DNA of 64,000 bases from Hominimerdicola alba (GCF_900109655.1 NZ_FOAT01000008.1:62001-126000); one strand, 5' to 3'. Numbered from the stretch's first letter, positions 1 to 9,202 are shown. The notes: generated by a model from the letters alone, not told the origin. Made by a program: numbers and translations.

Positions 1-674
1 GCATGGTGGGTGTTGAGATATATCCCGTGAACGTTGAGGACTACAAGTATCTCCATGAATGCGGAGTTGATTACGTCACCGTTTTTCAGGAAACATACGA
101 CAATGTCAAGTACGAAACTCTCCACCTTGCTGGACACAAGCGTGTCTGGCCTTACCGATTTGAAGCTCAGGAAAGAGCACTTATGGGCGGCATGAGAGGA
201 ATCGCAGGTTCGGCACTGCTGGGACTTTCGGATTTCAGAAAAGATGCTCTCGCGACAGGTCTGCATATGTATTTTCTGCAAAGAAAATACCCCCATGCCG
301 AGATATCTTTGTCATGTCCCAGACTTCGTCCAATAGTCAACAATGACAAGATCAACCACATGGATGTTGGTGAAAGACAGCTTTGTCAGGTGCTTTGCGC
401 CTACAGACTTTTCCTGCCTTTTGCAGGGATAACAGTATCATCACGTGAGACAAAAAGCTTCCGCGACGGCATAGTAAAGATAGCCGCTACAAAGATCTCA
501 GCCGGAGTATCAACAGGAATCGGCGACCACGAAAGCAAGTACACAGGCAAAGAAAATGCCGAAGAGGGCGACGAGCAGTTCGAGATAGCTGACACTAGAA
601 GCTTTGAAACGATGTACAAGGATATGTCCGAAGAGGGCTTACAGCCTGTGCTCAACGATTATCTTTATGTGTAA
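1..674 (+). CDS. thiH: 2-iminoacetate synthase ThiH, 3' part only
   Basis: ThiH is a radical-SAM tyrosine lyase that makes dehydroglycine (2-iminoacetate) for the thiazole half of thiamine in anaerobes. The visible 223 residues correspond to the C-terminal two thirds of the usual ~370 aa protein. They include the family stretches VTVFQETYD, HKRVWPYRF and SCPRLRP and the C-terminal DTRSFETM. The radical-SAM CxxxCxxC motif would lie upstream of the window. The first in-frame ATG at base 3 is internal, so the true start is outside. The gene overlaps thiE by 8 nt and is followed by thiC, so it is part of a thiamine operon. Confidence 0.93.
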   Translation, partial: MVGVEIYPVNVEDYKYLHECGVDYVTVFQETYDNVKYETLHLAGHKRVWPYRFEAQERALMGGMRGIAGSALLGLSDFRKDALATGLHMYFLQRKYPHAEISLSCPRLRPIVNNDKINHMDVGERQLCQVLCAYRLFLPFAGITVSSRETKSFRDGIVKIAATKISAGVSTGIGDHESKYTGKENAEEGDEQFEIADTRSFETMYKDMSEEGLQPVLNDYLYV

Positions 675-1281
675 GATAATCTGTATAACGAACCGAAAAC
701 TATGCCGCGGAAGTTTTCCCGAACAGCTGAAAAATATCGCGGCTAATCGTCCCGATTTGGTGATACTGAGGGAAAAGGATATGTCCGAAAAGGAGTATTC
801 CGAACTTGCAGAAAAATCAGCTGAGATTTGTAAAGGATACGGCGTACCTTTTGCTGTGAACAGTTTCTGGAAAACAGCTGCAAAGCTCGGTATAAAAATA
901 GTACATCTTCCGCTGCACATACTGAGGGAAATGTCCCACGAGGAAAAAGCGCAGTTCGATGTAATTGGAACTTCCACCCACTCAAAAGACGATGCTATTG
1001 AAGCAGAAGCGCTGGGTGCGGGATACATAATCGCGGGACATATTTTTGAGACTGACTGCAAAAAAGGTCTTGCAGGACGCGGGTTGGGTTTTCTTGAAGA
1101 AGTCAAAAAAAGCGTAAAGATACCAGTGTACGCAATAGGCGGGATATCTCCTGAAAATGCCGCAGATTGTATACGTGCAGGTGCAGACGGCATATGCATG
1201 ATGAGCGGATTCATGCAGGCGGAAGACGTGTCCTCTTTTATGGAAAATTTGAAGAATAGTATAAAACGAAAGGAAAAGTAA
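667..1281 (+). CDS. thiE: Thiamine phosphate synthase (ThiE/TenI family)
   Basis: This 204 aa TIM-barrel protein is expected to join HMP-PP and thiazole phosphate into thiamine phosphate. Family marks are ITNRKLC at the N terminus, LREKDM (diphosphate and substrate site), the GTSTHS segment, [15 protein letters not shown], and the phosphate-binding end [11 protein letters not shown] with [11 protein letters not shown]. An earlier ATG at 604 lies deep inside thiH, so the ATG at 667, overlapping the thiH stop, is the better start and suggests translational coupling. TenI-type thiazole aromatases look similar. Because no second copy is seen here, I favour ThiE but cannot exclude TenI. Confidence 0.85.
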   Translation: MCKIICITNRKLCRGSFPEQLKNIAANRPDLVILREKDMSEKEYSELAEKSAEICKGYGVPFAVNSFWKTAAKLGIKIVHLPLHILREMSHEEKAQFDVIGTSTHSKDDAIEAEALGAGYIIAGHIFETDCKKGLAGRGLGFLEEVKKSVKIPVYAIGGISPENAADCIRAGADGICMMSGFMQAEDVSSFMENLKNSIKRKEK

Positions 1282-1282
1282 A

Positions 1283-2596
1283 ATGAGAGAATATCACACA
1301 CAGATGGAAGCTGCCAAGAAAGGCATGATCACTCCTGAAATGAAAATAGTTGCAGAAAAGGAGTACATCGACCCCGAAGAGCTCCGCGCACTTGTGGCTA
1401 AGGGCGAGGTCGCTATCCCCTGCAACATCAATCACAAGTCTATCTCTCCCGAGGGCATTGGAACAAAAATGCGCACCAAGATAAATGTAAATCTTGGTAT
1501 CTCCGGCGATGCAAAGAACTACGAGACCGAGATGAAGAAAGTCGATATGGCTCACAAGTTCGGTGCGGAAGCTATAATGGATCTTTCAAACTACGGCAAG
1601 ACCAACACATTCCGCAAGCAGCTGGTGGAGAAATCCCCTGCCATGATAGGCACTGTACCTATGTATGACGCTATCGGCTATCTTGAAAAAGATCTGCTCG
1701 ATATCACAGCTGAGGACTTTCTGAAAGTTGTCCGCGCCCATGCAGAAGAGGGCGTTGACTTCATGACTATCCATGCAGGCATCAACAGACGCGCCGTTGA
1801 AGCTTTCCGCCGTGATGGCAGAAAGATGAACATCGTTTCCCGCGGCGGTTCACTGCTTTTCGCGTGGATGATGATGACAGGCAACGAGAACCCGTTCTAC
1901 GAGCACTACGACGAGGTGCTTGATATCCTCCGTGAATATGATGTTACAATCAGCCTCGGCGACGCACTTCGTCCGGGTTGTATCGACGATTCCACAGATG
2001 CGGGACAGATATCCGAGCTTATCGAACTTGGTTCGCTGACACTCCGCGCATGGGAAAAGGACGTTCAGGTAATGGTAGAGGGTCCCGGACACATGGCAAT
2101 GAACGAGATAGCCGCAAACATGACTTTCCAGAAACGCATATGCCACAACGCACCTTTCTATGTGCTGGGTCCTGTTGTTACTGATATATTCCCCGGCTAT
2201 GACCATATCACCACAGCCATCGGCGGTGCTATCGCGGCATCAAGCGGTGCGGATTTCCTCTGCTATGTTACCCCTGCTGAGCATCTTCGTCTGCCCGATG
2301 TAAACGATGTTAAGGAGGGTATAATTGCTTCCAAGATAGCAGCTCACGCAGCGGATATCGCAAAGGGCGTACCACACGCCCGCGACAAGGACAACGCTAT
2401 GGCAGAAGCAAGACATAAGCTTGACTGGGACGAGATGTTCAAAATAGCCGTTGACCCCGAAAAGGCACGGGAGTACTTTGAGAGTACCCCACCTGCTGAC
2501 AGACACACCTGCTCAATGTGCGGAAAGATGTGCGCAGTTAGAACTACAAACATGATACTTGAAGGCAAGAAAGTTGAGTTCTGCTCGGAGCTTTGA
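1283..2596 (+). CDS. thiC: Phosphomethylpyrimidine synthase ThiC
   Basis: ThiC converts aminoimidazole ribotide to HMP phosphate using SAM and a C-terminal Fe-S cluster. The 437 aa length fits the short clostridial/archaeal form. Family segments visible are [43 protein letters not shown] and the cluster motif CSMCGKMC near residue 413. That motif is C-x2-C-x3-C, one residue tighter than the C-x2-C-x4-C of long ThiC. An AAAGGAAAAG ribosome site lies just before the ATG, 1 nt after thiE. A benzimidazole-forming paralog (BzaF type) is an alternative, but the thiH-thiE context argues for thiamine. Confidence 0.93.
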   Translation: MREYHTQMEAAKKGMITPEMKIVAEKEYIDPEELRALVAKGEVAIPCNINHKSISPEGIGTKMRTKINVNLGISGDAKNYETEMKKVDMAHKFGAEAIMDLSNYGKTNTFRKQLVEKSPAMIGTVPMYDAIGYLEKDLLDITAEDFLKVVRAHAEEGVDFMTIHAGINRRAVEAFRRDGRKMNIVSRGGSLLFAWMMMTGNENPFYEHYDEVLDILREYDVTISLGDALRPGCIDDSTDAGQISELIELGSLTLRAWEKDVQVMVEGPGHMAMNEIAANMTFQKRICHNAPFYVLGPVVTDIFPGYDHITTAIGGAIAASSGADFLCYVTPAEHLRLPDVNDVKEGIIASKIAAHAADIAKGVPHARDKDNAMAEARHKLDWDEMFKIAVDPEKAREYFESTPPADRHTCSMCGKMCAVRTTNMILEGKKVEFCSEL

Positions 2597-3060
2597 TATC
2601 AAATGAGTTCGATGTAGAAATTCAGCGGCAACTGCAAAAGAGGAGAGCTTTGGCTCAAGCGTTGCGCGGCAGCAAACCAGCGACCAAAACAAAGCTATGC
2701 CGCGAAGGGAGCTTTGGCTCATGCCTTTCGCGAAAGGCTTGCGGAGAGCATACAGTCAGCAAAGCTGACTGTTAGAGGCAGAGCCTCTCGGTCAAGGCGC
2801 AAAAGCGACGCGGCAATAACGCAATAAATAGAACAGCGCACTTTCGACCAAATAAGGCGCGGCAATACCAAAAATTACGAGCGTATGCGACCGTATGCAT
2901 ACGCTCATTCTATGTCCGTAAATATATTGCCGCGCCCGAAATCGGACAGCGAAGCGAATCCGATTTCTCGACCCGCGGAACGATGGGCGAAAAGCAATCC
3001 GCCACACACTAAAACAGACTCTATCCAAACAAGTTTGGTTTTATTATAGCAAAAAAATAA
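2597..3060. repeat. Non-coding cluster of palindromic repeats
   Basis: About 460 nt after thiC hold no convincing gene but are full of inverted repeats. There is a 16-nt perfect palindrome at 2723-2738. A 9-bp hairpin lies at 2752-2772 (loop AAA) and a 6-bp hairpin at 2774-2788. A nested structure has outer arms 2856-2867/2925-2936 (12 bp) and inner arms 2879-2888/2897-2906 (10 bp). A 9-bp hairpin occupies 2938-2967. The 13-mer GAGCTTTGGCTCA occurs at 2645-2657 and again at 2709-2721. Such clusters resemble REP/BIME-type elements. The two short reading frames here have no family features. Confidence 0.75.
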
Positions 3061-3063
3061 ACG

Positions 3064-3103
3064 ATCCCCCGAAGTGCCGTTTAAACACTTCGGGGGATTT
3101 TTT
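3064..3103. terminator. Bidirectional rho-independent terminator
   Basis: A 13-bp perfect stem (ATCCCCCGAAGTG, arms 3064-3076 and 3086-3098) is followed by T-runs on both sides. It sits between the palindrome cluster downstream of thiC and the stop of the convergent protease gene, so it can serve both directions. Confidence 0.88.
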
Positions 3104-4758
3104 CACCTTTCTATCTCAGCTAGATATTCAACAGCCTTATCCATAAGATAATCATTTCCATCGTCAAATATCGCGTGAAGCGCATTTTCATCGAAAGGTA
3201 TTATGACCTCAGCATCGTCATCTGCCTGCATATCTGTTCCGCAGTCAATGAAAATCGTGCCGTCCTTGTTCAGCATCAGCGAACTTGAATAGCTGAATGT
3301 ACCGCTTTTGAGTTTTATTGGCGAAACACCCTGCGCCGAACCCGAAGGTCCTGTAAATCCCATGACCGTTGTATTTTCAAATCCGCTCATAAGTTTTGTC
3401 AGATGATCGGCTGCACTTACGGAATCACTGCCCACCAGAAGTACTATCCTGCCCTCATCGCCAAGGATATTCTCCCCCTTGACGGTCACATCACCGACGG
3501 TCTTCCATTTGCCGTCGCCCTCGCTGACATAGCACTTTTTGTCGTGGTCAAAATAAGCATCGGAGACATAATAGTACTCGCCCTCGGGTGCAAAAACTTC
3601 TCCTATCGCCTTGACCATAGTTCCAGAACCGCCGCCGTTCTCACGGATATCGATTATGATATCACGAACGCCCTGATTTTTCATTTCGCGTATATTATCG
3701 CAGAGTTCCTGTTTCATTTGCTTGTGATTGTCTTTCTCGGACAATGAATCAAACTGCATCAGCTTGATGCGCAGACAAGCTGTGGTGTCATTGATCTTTG
3801 TAACTGTCATATGACCCACGTTCATGCCGCCCTTTATCTTTTTGAAAGCCTCTTTCACCCGCGAATAATAATCACCCGAAAGCTCTGTAAGTTCAACGGT
3901 TTTCTCTGCGCCGCTTTCGTCTTTTATTACTACCTCGGCAGTATCTCCACCGGTGCCTGCAGCAAAAAATCCCTCGTAGAACTTCTCGTTATCTTCGTCA
4001 GCAAAGGAATACATCTGCTTCAATTCGTTCAGCTCGTCAGCTTCAGCGGGGGCTATTCCGTTCCAACTGATTATCTCTGTGCCGTTTCTAATGCCCTTTT
4101 CTGAAAGACTTTCATCAGCTTCAATTGCAACAGTTCTGCCGTCGGCAAGGGTGCATATCACAAGACCGTAGTCATTTCCCGAGACCCTTGTGTAAGCCGC
4201 ATCTCTCGTCTTTTCGTCTGAGCCGAAATTCACATGAAGATCGTGGAACTCAGCACAGAACTTGTACCATGCGATCTCATTGGCAACCTTGTCGTGAGCT
4301 TTGTTCGCCGCCTGAAATTCGGGCAGATATTTCTCATATAGCGCGTCCCAATCCACTTCTTTGTGCTCGGCAAGAACATAGTGAGCTTTCATACTCTCAA
4401 AGCCATCATTGAAATCTTTGACGTAATCCACACTGCGGTAAGTCTTGCTGAAAAGACACAGCGGCAGACTTATCAACACCAGAACCCAGGATGCCACAGA
4501 TGCCGCTCTGCGTGTTTTTCTCTCGGGTATGAAAAGCCCGACTGCTGTCACAGCAGAAGCAAGATATGCAGGGATCAAAAGTTTTTCAAGCCCGGAAACA
4601 TATACTATCAAAAAGCATGATGCAACAGGGACAAGCCATAAAAGTCTCCACTTTGAATTTTTCACTCTATCAGCATACCCCACCATATACCACAGCGCAC
4701 CGCTCAACAGGGGCAGTAAAACCAGCATGACTATATCTAAAGTTTCAAGTTTTCCCAT
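3103..4758 (-). CDS. Membrane-anchored S41-like peptidase
   Basis: The 551 aa protein starts with about three to four hydrophobic segments (residues 8-28, 38-56, 60-76, 88-105), followed by a large soluble part. The S41 fold is recognised by IIIDIRENGGGSG (about residues 365-377) and VGSDSVSAADHL (about 443-454), where the nucleophile Ser is expected. The segment where CtpA-type enzymes carry GKG with the catalytic Lys reads GPSGSAQG here. It is therefore closer to tricorn/IRBP-like S41 proteins, or inactive as a CtpA-type dyad. It is the last gene after two ABC permeases (11 nt gap), which suggests a link to that exporter. The substrate is unknown. Confidence 0.75.
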   Translation of the reverse strand: MGKLETLDIVMLVLLPLLSGALWYMVGYADRVKNSKWRLLWLVPVASCFLIVYVSGLEKLLIPAYLASAVTAVGLFIPERKTRRAASVASWVLVLISLPLCLFSKTYRSVDYVKDFNDGFESMKAHYVLAEHKEVDWDALYEKYLPEFQAANKAHDKVANEIAWYKFCAEFHDLHVNFGSDEKTRDAAYTRVSGNDYGLVICTLADGRTVAIEADESLSEKGIRNGTEIISWNGIAPAEADELNELKQMYSFADEDNEKFYEGFFAAGTGGDTAEVVIKDESGAEKTVELTELSGDYYSRVKEAFKKIKGGMNVGHMTVTKINDTTACLRIKLMQFDSLSEKDNHKQMKQELCDNIREMKNQGVRDIIIDIRENGGGSGTMVKAIGEVFAPEGEYYYVSDAYFDHDKKCYVSEGDGKWKTVGDVTVKGENILGDEGRIVLLVGSDSVSAADHLTKLMSGFENTTVMGFTGPSGSAQGVSPIKLKSGTFSYSSSLMLNKDGTIFIDCGTDMQADDDAEVIIPFDENALHAIFDDGNDYLMDKAVEYLAEIER

Positions 4759-4769
4759 TTTACCGCCCC

Positions 4770-5558
4770 CTATTCAAGATCATCGCTGTGGAAGAAATTG
4801 TAGCCTATCACCAGATATAATGCCCCCACCGCCAGTGAAACGATAATGCACCTGACAATAAATCCTGCTTCGGGCATAGGGGTATAGACCACCTCAACAC
4901 CGCTCTCCAGACCGAAGATGTGCCATTCATTGTACTTCATAAGCTTGCCTATGGAAGAAAATGCTGTCAGCACCCCAGAGTCATCATCAGCAGCTTTTAA
5001 AATGCTCACCACACTCATCAGACCATAAAAGGCAAGAAATGATAACCCCGAACGCCTTATGAAAAACGCTATCATCACATACAAACATGATAAACGTATG
5101 AAAGGAAAAGTCAGCAGAAGTATCCTGATAGCCACCGCACTGAATGGAACTGAATCGCCCCAGCCGTTAAGAATATAGCTTACACCAAGTGATGTGAAAA
5201 CCATGATCAATCCGAAAAGAGTACACATAACTATCGACACCGATGCCCTTGCGAAATAAGCCTGCTTCCTCAGTCTGCCAGACATCATCTCATAGTTGGC
5301 TGTTTTATCACTAAAATCATCAGCACAGAAATATGCCGCAAAGAATGTCATTCCCATCATCGATAAGGTAACAATCGTATCGATACGGGTAGCAAAATCC
5401 GAAGCTGTGAGCTTCTGCCACTCTTCCAGACTATCACTACCGTTAAGATATTCCACCGCACCGAACAGTGCCGACAACAGCATCATGGCTGCAAACACAA
5501 GGTAATACACTCTGGTATGCGATATCTGATACAGCTGTGCTTTTATCAAATTCTTCAT
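4770..5558 (-). CDS. ABC-2 type transporter permease (second copy)
   Basis: This 262 aa membrane protein begins MKNLIKAQLYQI and has about six hydrophobic segments. It carries the short DDFSDKTANYEMMSG segment typical of lantibiotic-immunity and bacitracin-type ABC-2 permeases. It closely resembles the gene just upstream, which has DLSDKTVNYEMLSG at the same place, so the two look like products of a duplication that form a heteromeric channel. A GAGGTGAGG ribosome site lies before the ATG. It is downstream of the ATPase gene and upstream of the S41-like protease. Confidence 0.83.
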   Translation of the reverse strand: MKNLIKAQLYQISHTRVYYLVFAAMMLLSALFGAVEYLNGSDSLEEWQKLTASDFATRIDTIVTLSMMGMTFFAAYFCADDFSDKTANYEMMSGRLRKQAYFARASVSIVMCTLFGLIMVFTSLGVSYILNGWGDSVPFSAVAIRILLLTFPFIRLSCLYVMIAFFIRRSGLSFLAFYGLMSVVSILKAADDDSGVLTAFSSIGKLMKYNEWHIFGLESGVEVVYTPMPEAGFIVRCIIVSLAVGALYLVIGYNFFHSDDLE

Positions 5559-5567
5559 GTCCTCACC

Positions 5568-6362
5568 TCAATTCATGTCGCGTTTGCGCATCACAGTCAG
5601 ACCTAAGATCAGGAAAACAGCTGTGCCGATAATGCCCGCTGCCGCCGCGTGACATAGTGTTTCTTTTTCGATAATATCCTTGACAACTAAAACATCTTCA
5701 CCGTTAAAAAAGCCATAGCCCATATTTTTTGGATTCAGCAGTTTATCAAAAGTATCGATCGAAAACAGATACATCGCGATCTTAGTATCAAAAAGCTCAT
5801 TTATCATAATAGTTGCCAGCATCGATACCATTGACAGTATATATCCCACACTGATAACTACCGCTCTGTTATGCATAAGAAATGTAAGAAAAGTGTAAAA
5901 GGAAGTGAAGCGTATAAGGGGAAGAAGACCCGCAATATATCTTATTAAAACTTCTTTGACAGCCATAGTGTGTCCCCACCCGTTTAAACAGGAGAATGTC
6001 AGCATAGGCAAGGCTGTGATAACTATATATACAAGAATATTCACTGTCAGCACCACAAAGAATCTGCCAAAGAAAACATCTCTGCGCTTTATCCCCGAAA
6101 GCATCTCGTAATTTACAGTCTTATCGGATAGATCACCGCCGCATATCATAGCCGTGTATATCATTATTATAACAGGTATCACCACAGAGTTTATCTCACC
6201 TATATAGCTTGCAAATAAACTTCCTGTTACCTTTGATATTTCCTCATCTGAAATTTCAGAAAACAGGATCGTTGCCATAAACATCACTGACAATATAAAT
6301 ATGGCATAAGTGCTAGTGCTTCTCAGTACCTGATACTTCTGTGCTTTCATCACATTTATCAT
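5568..6362 (-). CDS. ABC-2 type transporter permease (first copy)
   Basis: This membrane protein of about 264 aa has some six transmembrane segments and the DLSDKTVNYEMLSG segment after the second of them. It is paralogous to the next gene. A GTG nine bases upstream (6371) is possible, but the ATG at 6362 has AGGTG six bases before it and is preferred. Its start lies inside the end of the ATPase gene (about 50 nt overlap), indicating translational coupling of ATPase and permease. Transported substrate is unknown. Peptide antibiotic efflux is the usual role of this arrangement. Confidence 0.82.
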   Translation of the reverse strand: MINVMKAQKYQVLRSTSTYAIFILSVMFMATILFSEISDEEISKVTGSLFASYIGEINSVVIPVIIMIYTAMICGGDLSDKTVNYEMLSGIKRRDVFFGRFFVVLTVNILVYIVITALPMLTFSCLNGWGHTMAVKEVLIRYIAGLLPLIRFTSFYTFLTFLMHNRAVVISVGYILSMVSMLATIMINELFDTKIAMYLFSIDTFDKLLNPKNMGYGFFNGEDVLVVKDIIEKETLCHAAAAGIIGTAVFLILGLTVMRKRDMN

Positions 6363-7275
6363 TTTCTTCACCTACCAGTTTCATGTAGAATTCTTCAAGG
6401 TTAGCGTCGTGCATATGTATCTCTGTGGGTATTATGCCGTTTTCAAATAAGGTCTTAGATATCAGCCTAATCTCGTCTATACGCTCGTATAGTTCCACCG
6501 AACCGTCCCTGCGCACGCGGAAATCGTGTATACCCAGCTTGTTTTCAAGCATAGCGGGAAGAGCCGAGTTGTTATCCGTAGCTATGTGATAGAACTCATG
6601 ACATTTATGATTGAGATCTTCAGCGGATATGGTCTCAACTATCTCGCCCTTGCGGATAAAAATATAATCGGTACAGAGAAGTGAAAGTTCGGATAGAAGA
6701 TGTGAAGATATGACTATGGTTATATGCTCCTCACGGTTGAGTTTCAGAAGAAGCTCGCGTATCTCCACTATACCCTCGGGGTCAAGACCGTTGACAGGTT
6801 CATCGAGAACCATAAGTTCGGGCTTTGTAAGCATAGCCCCAGCTATGCCAAGTCTCTGCTTCATGCCAAGGGAAAAATTCTTCACCGATTTCTTGCCGGT
6901 GTCCGCAAGCCCTACCAATTTCAGCACTTCATCAACTCTGTCACTGTTGGGCAGACCTTTCTGTAGCCTTAGCTTTTCAAGGTTCTGCCTGGCTGTCATG
7001 TTCTGCTTTGCGTAGGGAGTTTCGATCATAAAACTCATTCTGCTGCGGGAATGTGCCAGACCTTTTTCGCTCTTCTCTCCGAAAAGTTCTATCTCACCTG
7101 CCGTAGGAATGACAAGACCTCCCAGCATTTTCATTATAGTCGTCTTGCCTGCGCCGTTAGGTCCAACAAGCCCGCAGATCATTCCCTTTCTTATGGAAAT
7201 ATCTGCGCCTTTGACCACAGTGTTTTTCATGTACTGCTTTGTAAGGTCAGTTGCTTTGATGATTATATCACTCAT
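6313..7275 (-). CDS. ABC transporter ATP-binding protein (antimicrobial peptide type)
   Basis: The 320 aa nucleotide-binding subunit shows Walker A GPNGAGKTT, the signature segment SLGMKQRLGIAGA, Walker B LMVLDEP and the switch His in ISSHLLSEL. It has about 100 extra C-terminal residues, as in BcrA-like ATPases. An upstream in-frame start at 7299 is possible, but the ATG at 7275 has AAAGGAG nine bases before it. It is followed by two permeases and a protease and preceded by a two-component system, the typical layout of peptide-antibiotic detoxification modules. Confidence 0.88.
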   Translation of the reverse strand: MSDIIIKATDLTKQYMKNTVVKGADISIRKGMICGLVGPNGAGKTTIMKMLGGLVIPTAGEIELFGEKSEKGLAHSRSRMSFMIETPYAKQNMTARQNLEKLRLQKGLPNSDRVDEVLKLVGLADTGKKSVKNFSLGMKQRLGIAGAMLTKPELMVLDEPVNGLDPEGIVEIRELLLKLNREEHITIVISSHLLSELSLLCTDYIFIRKGEIVETISAEDLNHKCHEFYHIATDNNSALPAMLENKLGIHDFRVRRDGSVELYERIDEIRLISKTLFENGIIPTEIHMHDANLEEFYMKLVGEENDKCDESTEVSGTEKH

Positions 7276-7311
7276 AGTACATACTCCTTTCGTTTGCATG
7301 ATCTTTCCTTG

Positions 7312-7350
7312 ATTATAATTCTAAAACAATACCTTAAAGAATTTCTTAAG
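7312..7350 (-). promoter_or_regulatory. Likely promoter and operator of the ABC module
   Basis: A TATAAT box (minus strand 7317-7312) lies 36 nt upstream of the ATPase start. Its -35 region is poor. An imperfect 18-nt inverted repeat at 7333-7350 (CTTAAAGAATTTCTTAAG) covers that -35 position. A weak -35 overlapped by a dyad is what an activator-dependent promoter looks like, so the response regulator encoded just upstream may bind here. This is inference. Confidence 0.45.
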
Positions 7351-7380
7351 TATATTTAATGTTTACAGATTATTCACAAA

Positions 7381-7412
7381 CAAAAAGACACCCCGCAAAG
7401 CAGAAGTGTCTT
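7381..7412 (-). terminator. Weak terminator after the histidine kinase gene
   Basis: On the minus strand a 7-bp stem AAGACAC/GTGTCTT (arms 7406-7412 and 7385-7391) is followed directly by more Ts. The loop is long (14 nt), so termination may be partial. It separates the regulator pair from the ABC genes. Confidence 0.45.
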
Positions 7413-7435
7413 AAACATTTTATAGATTTATAACG

Positions 7436-8326
7436 CTATTCTCCCTGAGAAAACTTTATCATCACCGAAAGCATATCATCACTGACATCAGCACTGACCT
7501 CAGCACCCTGTTTCTGAGCCAGAAGCTTGACTATATATAGTCCCAGACCTGCACCTTTTCCGCCCCTTGCACGGTCTGCGCGATAGGTGCGTTCAAAAAG
7601 GCGATCGGGTTCGGGAATATTCCCGCTGACGGGATTTGATATGGTCAGGCAACCATCCTCTGTGAGTGTCAGAGTGAAATACTCACGGGAATATTTAAGC
7701 ACATTTCCCAGCAGATTGCCCAGCATACGCCCCACAAGCTGAGTGTCACCAAGGACAAATACCGTCTTGGGCGGCAAAGATATCTCGGGTTCAAGCCCGG
7801 AAAGCCTTATCATGCCCTCATTCTCCGCGATGAAACTCATAAGAAGATTCGTGAGGTTTATTTTCTCAACATCGACTATACCGCTCTCGCTTTCAAGCAC
7901 TGCAAGCTCAAAAAATTCATCACACATCTCTTTAAGTCGTTCCGTCTTTTCAAGACAGATCTCCGCATATCCGCGGCAATTTTCACTGAGGGCGTTGTCA
8001 CGCAGTATAAGCTGAAGATCACCTTTCATCACCGCAAGAGGCGTGCGCAGGTCATGGGCGATATCCGATACCGACTGCCGAAGTGAAATCTCTGCCTGCT
8101 CAGTTTCAAGTTTCAGCTTTTTCTGATGTTCTATGCTTTTGTTTATCTCTCCCGCAAGATCATTCATGTCACTGTCAAAAAGAGATATCAAAAGCTGACG
8201 GTCATAGTCGAACTCGGCAGTTCGTTCAAGCTCACGACGCATTACACGCAGCTGATGCTTCATGAGCAAAAGATATATCAGCAGAGCCGCACAGATGACC
8301 CCGAGTATAACAGTCGCGGCGATCAT
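7436..8326 (-). CDS. Sensor histidine kinase, short (BceS/VanS-like)
   Basis: The 296 aa kinase has one clear N-terminal membrane segment (residues 2-22) and almost no extracellular loop, so it probably senses through the membrane or through its partner transporter. The H box DIAHDLRTPL (about residue 92), N box LLGNVLKYS and G box GAGLGLYIVK are all present. It overlaps the response regulator gene by 4 nt (ATGA). Kinases without a sensor domain next to BcrA-type transporters usually control those transporters. Confidence 0.88.
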   Translation of the reverse strand: MIAATVILGVICAALLIYLLLMKHQLRVMRRELERTAEFDYDRQLLISLFDSDMNDLAGEINKSIEHQKKLKLETEQAEISLRQSVSDIAHDLRTPLAVMKGDLQLILRDNALSENCRGYAEICLEKTERLKEMCDEFFELAVLESESGIVDVEKINLTNLLMSFIAENEGMIRLSGLEPEISLPPKTVFVLGDTQLVGRMLGNLLGNVLKYSREYFTLTLTEDGCLTISNPVSGNIPEPDRLFERTYRADRARGGKGAGLGLYIVKLLAQKQGAEVSADVSDDMLSVMIKFSQGE

Positions 8327-9006
8327 TGCGGTTTCCCTTTGAGCCTGTAGCCTATTCCCCAGACCGTTTCGATATGATCCTTGCCCGATGCTTTTTTCAG
8401 CTTTGAACGCAGATTGCTCACATGAACATTTATGGTGTTGTCCTCGTAGAAATACTGCTCGTTCCAGACCGTTTCATAAAGCTCCGCCTTTGTGTAGACC
8501 TTTTGCGGGTGTTCAAGAAAAAGTTTCAGCAGCATGAGTTCCTTTGCCGTAAGCTGTACCTGCTTTCCGCCTACTGTCAGACGGTTCTCCTCGGTGTTCA
8601 GCGAAAGCTCCCCTGCTTCAAGCACAGGCTTTGCCGAAAATGCTCCGCTTCTTCTAAGCACAACTTCTATCCTTACAAGCACTTCGTCAAGGTCAAAGGG
8701 CTTGATTATATAATCATCTGCCCCAAGCCTGAGCACTTCAAGCTTTGTCTCCATCATGGACTTTGCAGATATGACGATAACGGGAGTTTCTCCATTTTCC
8801 CTGAGTTCAGCTATGAGCCTTTCACCGTTTTTGTAGGGCAGCATAAGATCCATCAGCACCATATCGAAGCTCTCCCGTGCCAGCAGTTTCGATGCTTCAT
8901 CGCCGTCAAAAGCCTGAACACATTCATAACCGCTGCTTTCAAGAAGTTCCTTTAATATACTGCTTATCTCGCGGTCATCCTCAACAACTGCTATCCTGAT
9001 CTTCAT
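8323..9006 (-). CDS. OmpR/PhoB-family response regulator
   Basis: This 227 aa DNA-binding regulator has an N-terminal receiver domain with acidic pocket EDD, the phosphorylation Asp in MDLMLPYKNG (about residue 52), and the Lys in IIKPF. A C-terminal winged helix ends in NTINVHVSNLRSKLKKA and VWGIGYRL. It is the first gene of the regulator pair, preceded by GGGAGGG, and is expected to act on the ABC genes 1 kb downstream. Confidence 0.9.
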   Translation of the reverse strand: MKIRIAVVEDDREISSILKELLESSGYECVQAFDGDEASKLLARESFDMVLMDLMLPYKNGERLIAELRENGETPVIVISAKSMMETKLEVLRLGADDYIIKPFDLDEVLVRIEVVLRRSGAFSAKPVLEAGELSLNTEENRLTVGGKQVQLTAKELMLLKLFLEHPQKVYTKAELYETVWNEQYFYEDNTINVHVSNLRSKLKKASGKDHIETVWGIGYRLKGKPQ

Positions 9007-9039
9007 AATACCGCCCTCCCTTTTATCTGTAGCAAAAAA

Positions 9040-9069
9040 ATTATATCACAATATCCTCATAAAAGTCAA
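9040..9069 (-). promoter_or_regulatory. Promoter of the response regulator-kinase pair
   Basis: On the minus strand TTGACT (9069-9064) and TATAAT (9045-9040) are separated by 18 nt, about 34 nt upstream of the response regulator ATG. Confidence 0.65.
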
Positions 9070-9202
9070 CCCCGATATCCGTCGATTCACCGAAAACGAT
9101 ATAGTTCAAGCAGACACTTGCTTATCCTAATATCTATTTTTTGAAAAGAATAAGAAACTGACCACATCATAAAAATTTCTACGTTTATGTCTATAAAATC
9201 CC

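Noticed and set aside
2593-3028. Two small reading frames (60 aa plus, 78 aa minus) after thiC
   Set aside because: Both are made from the palindromic repeats, without family similarity or ribosome sites.
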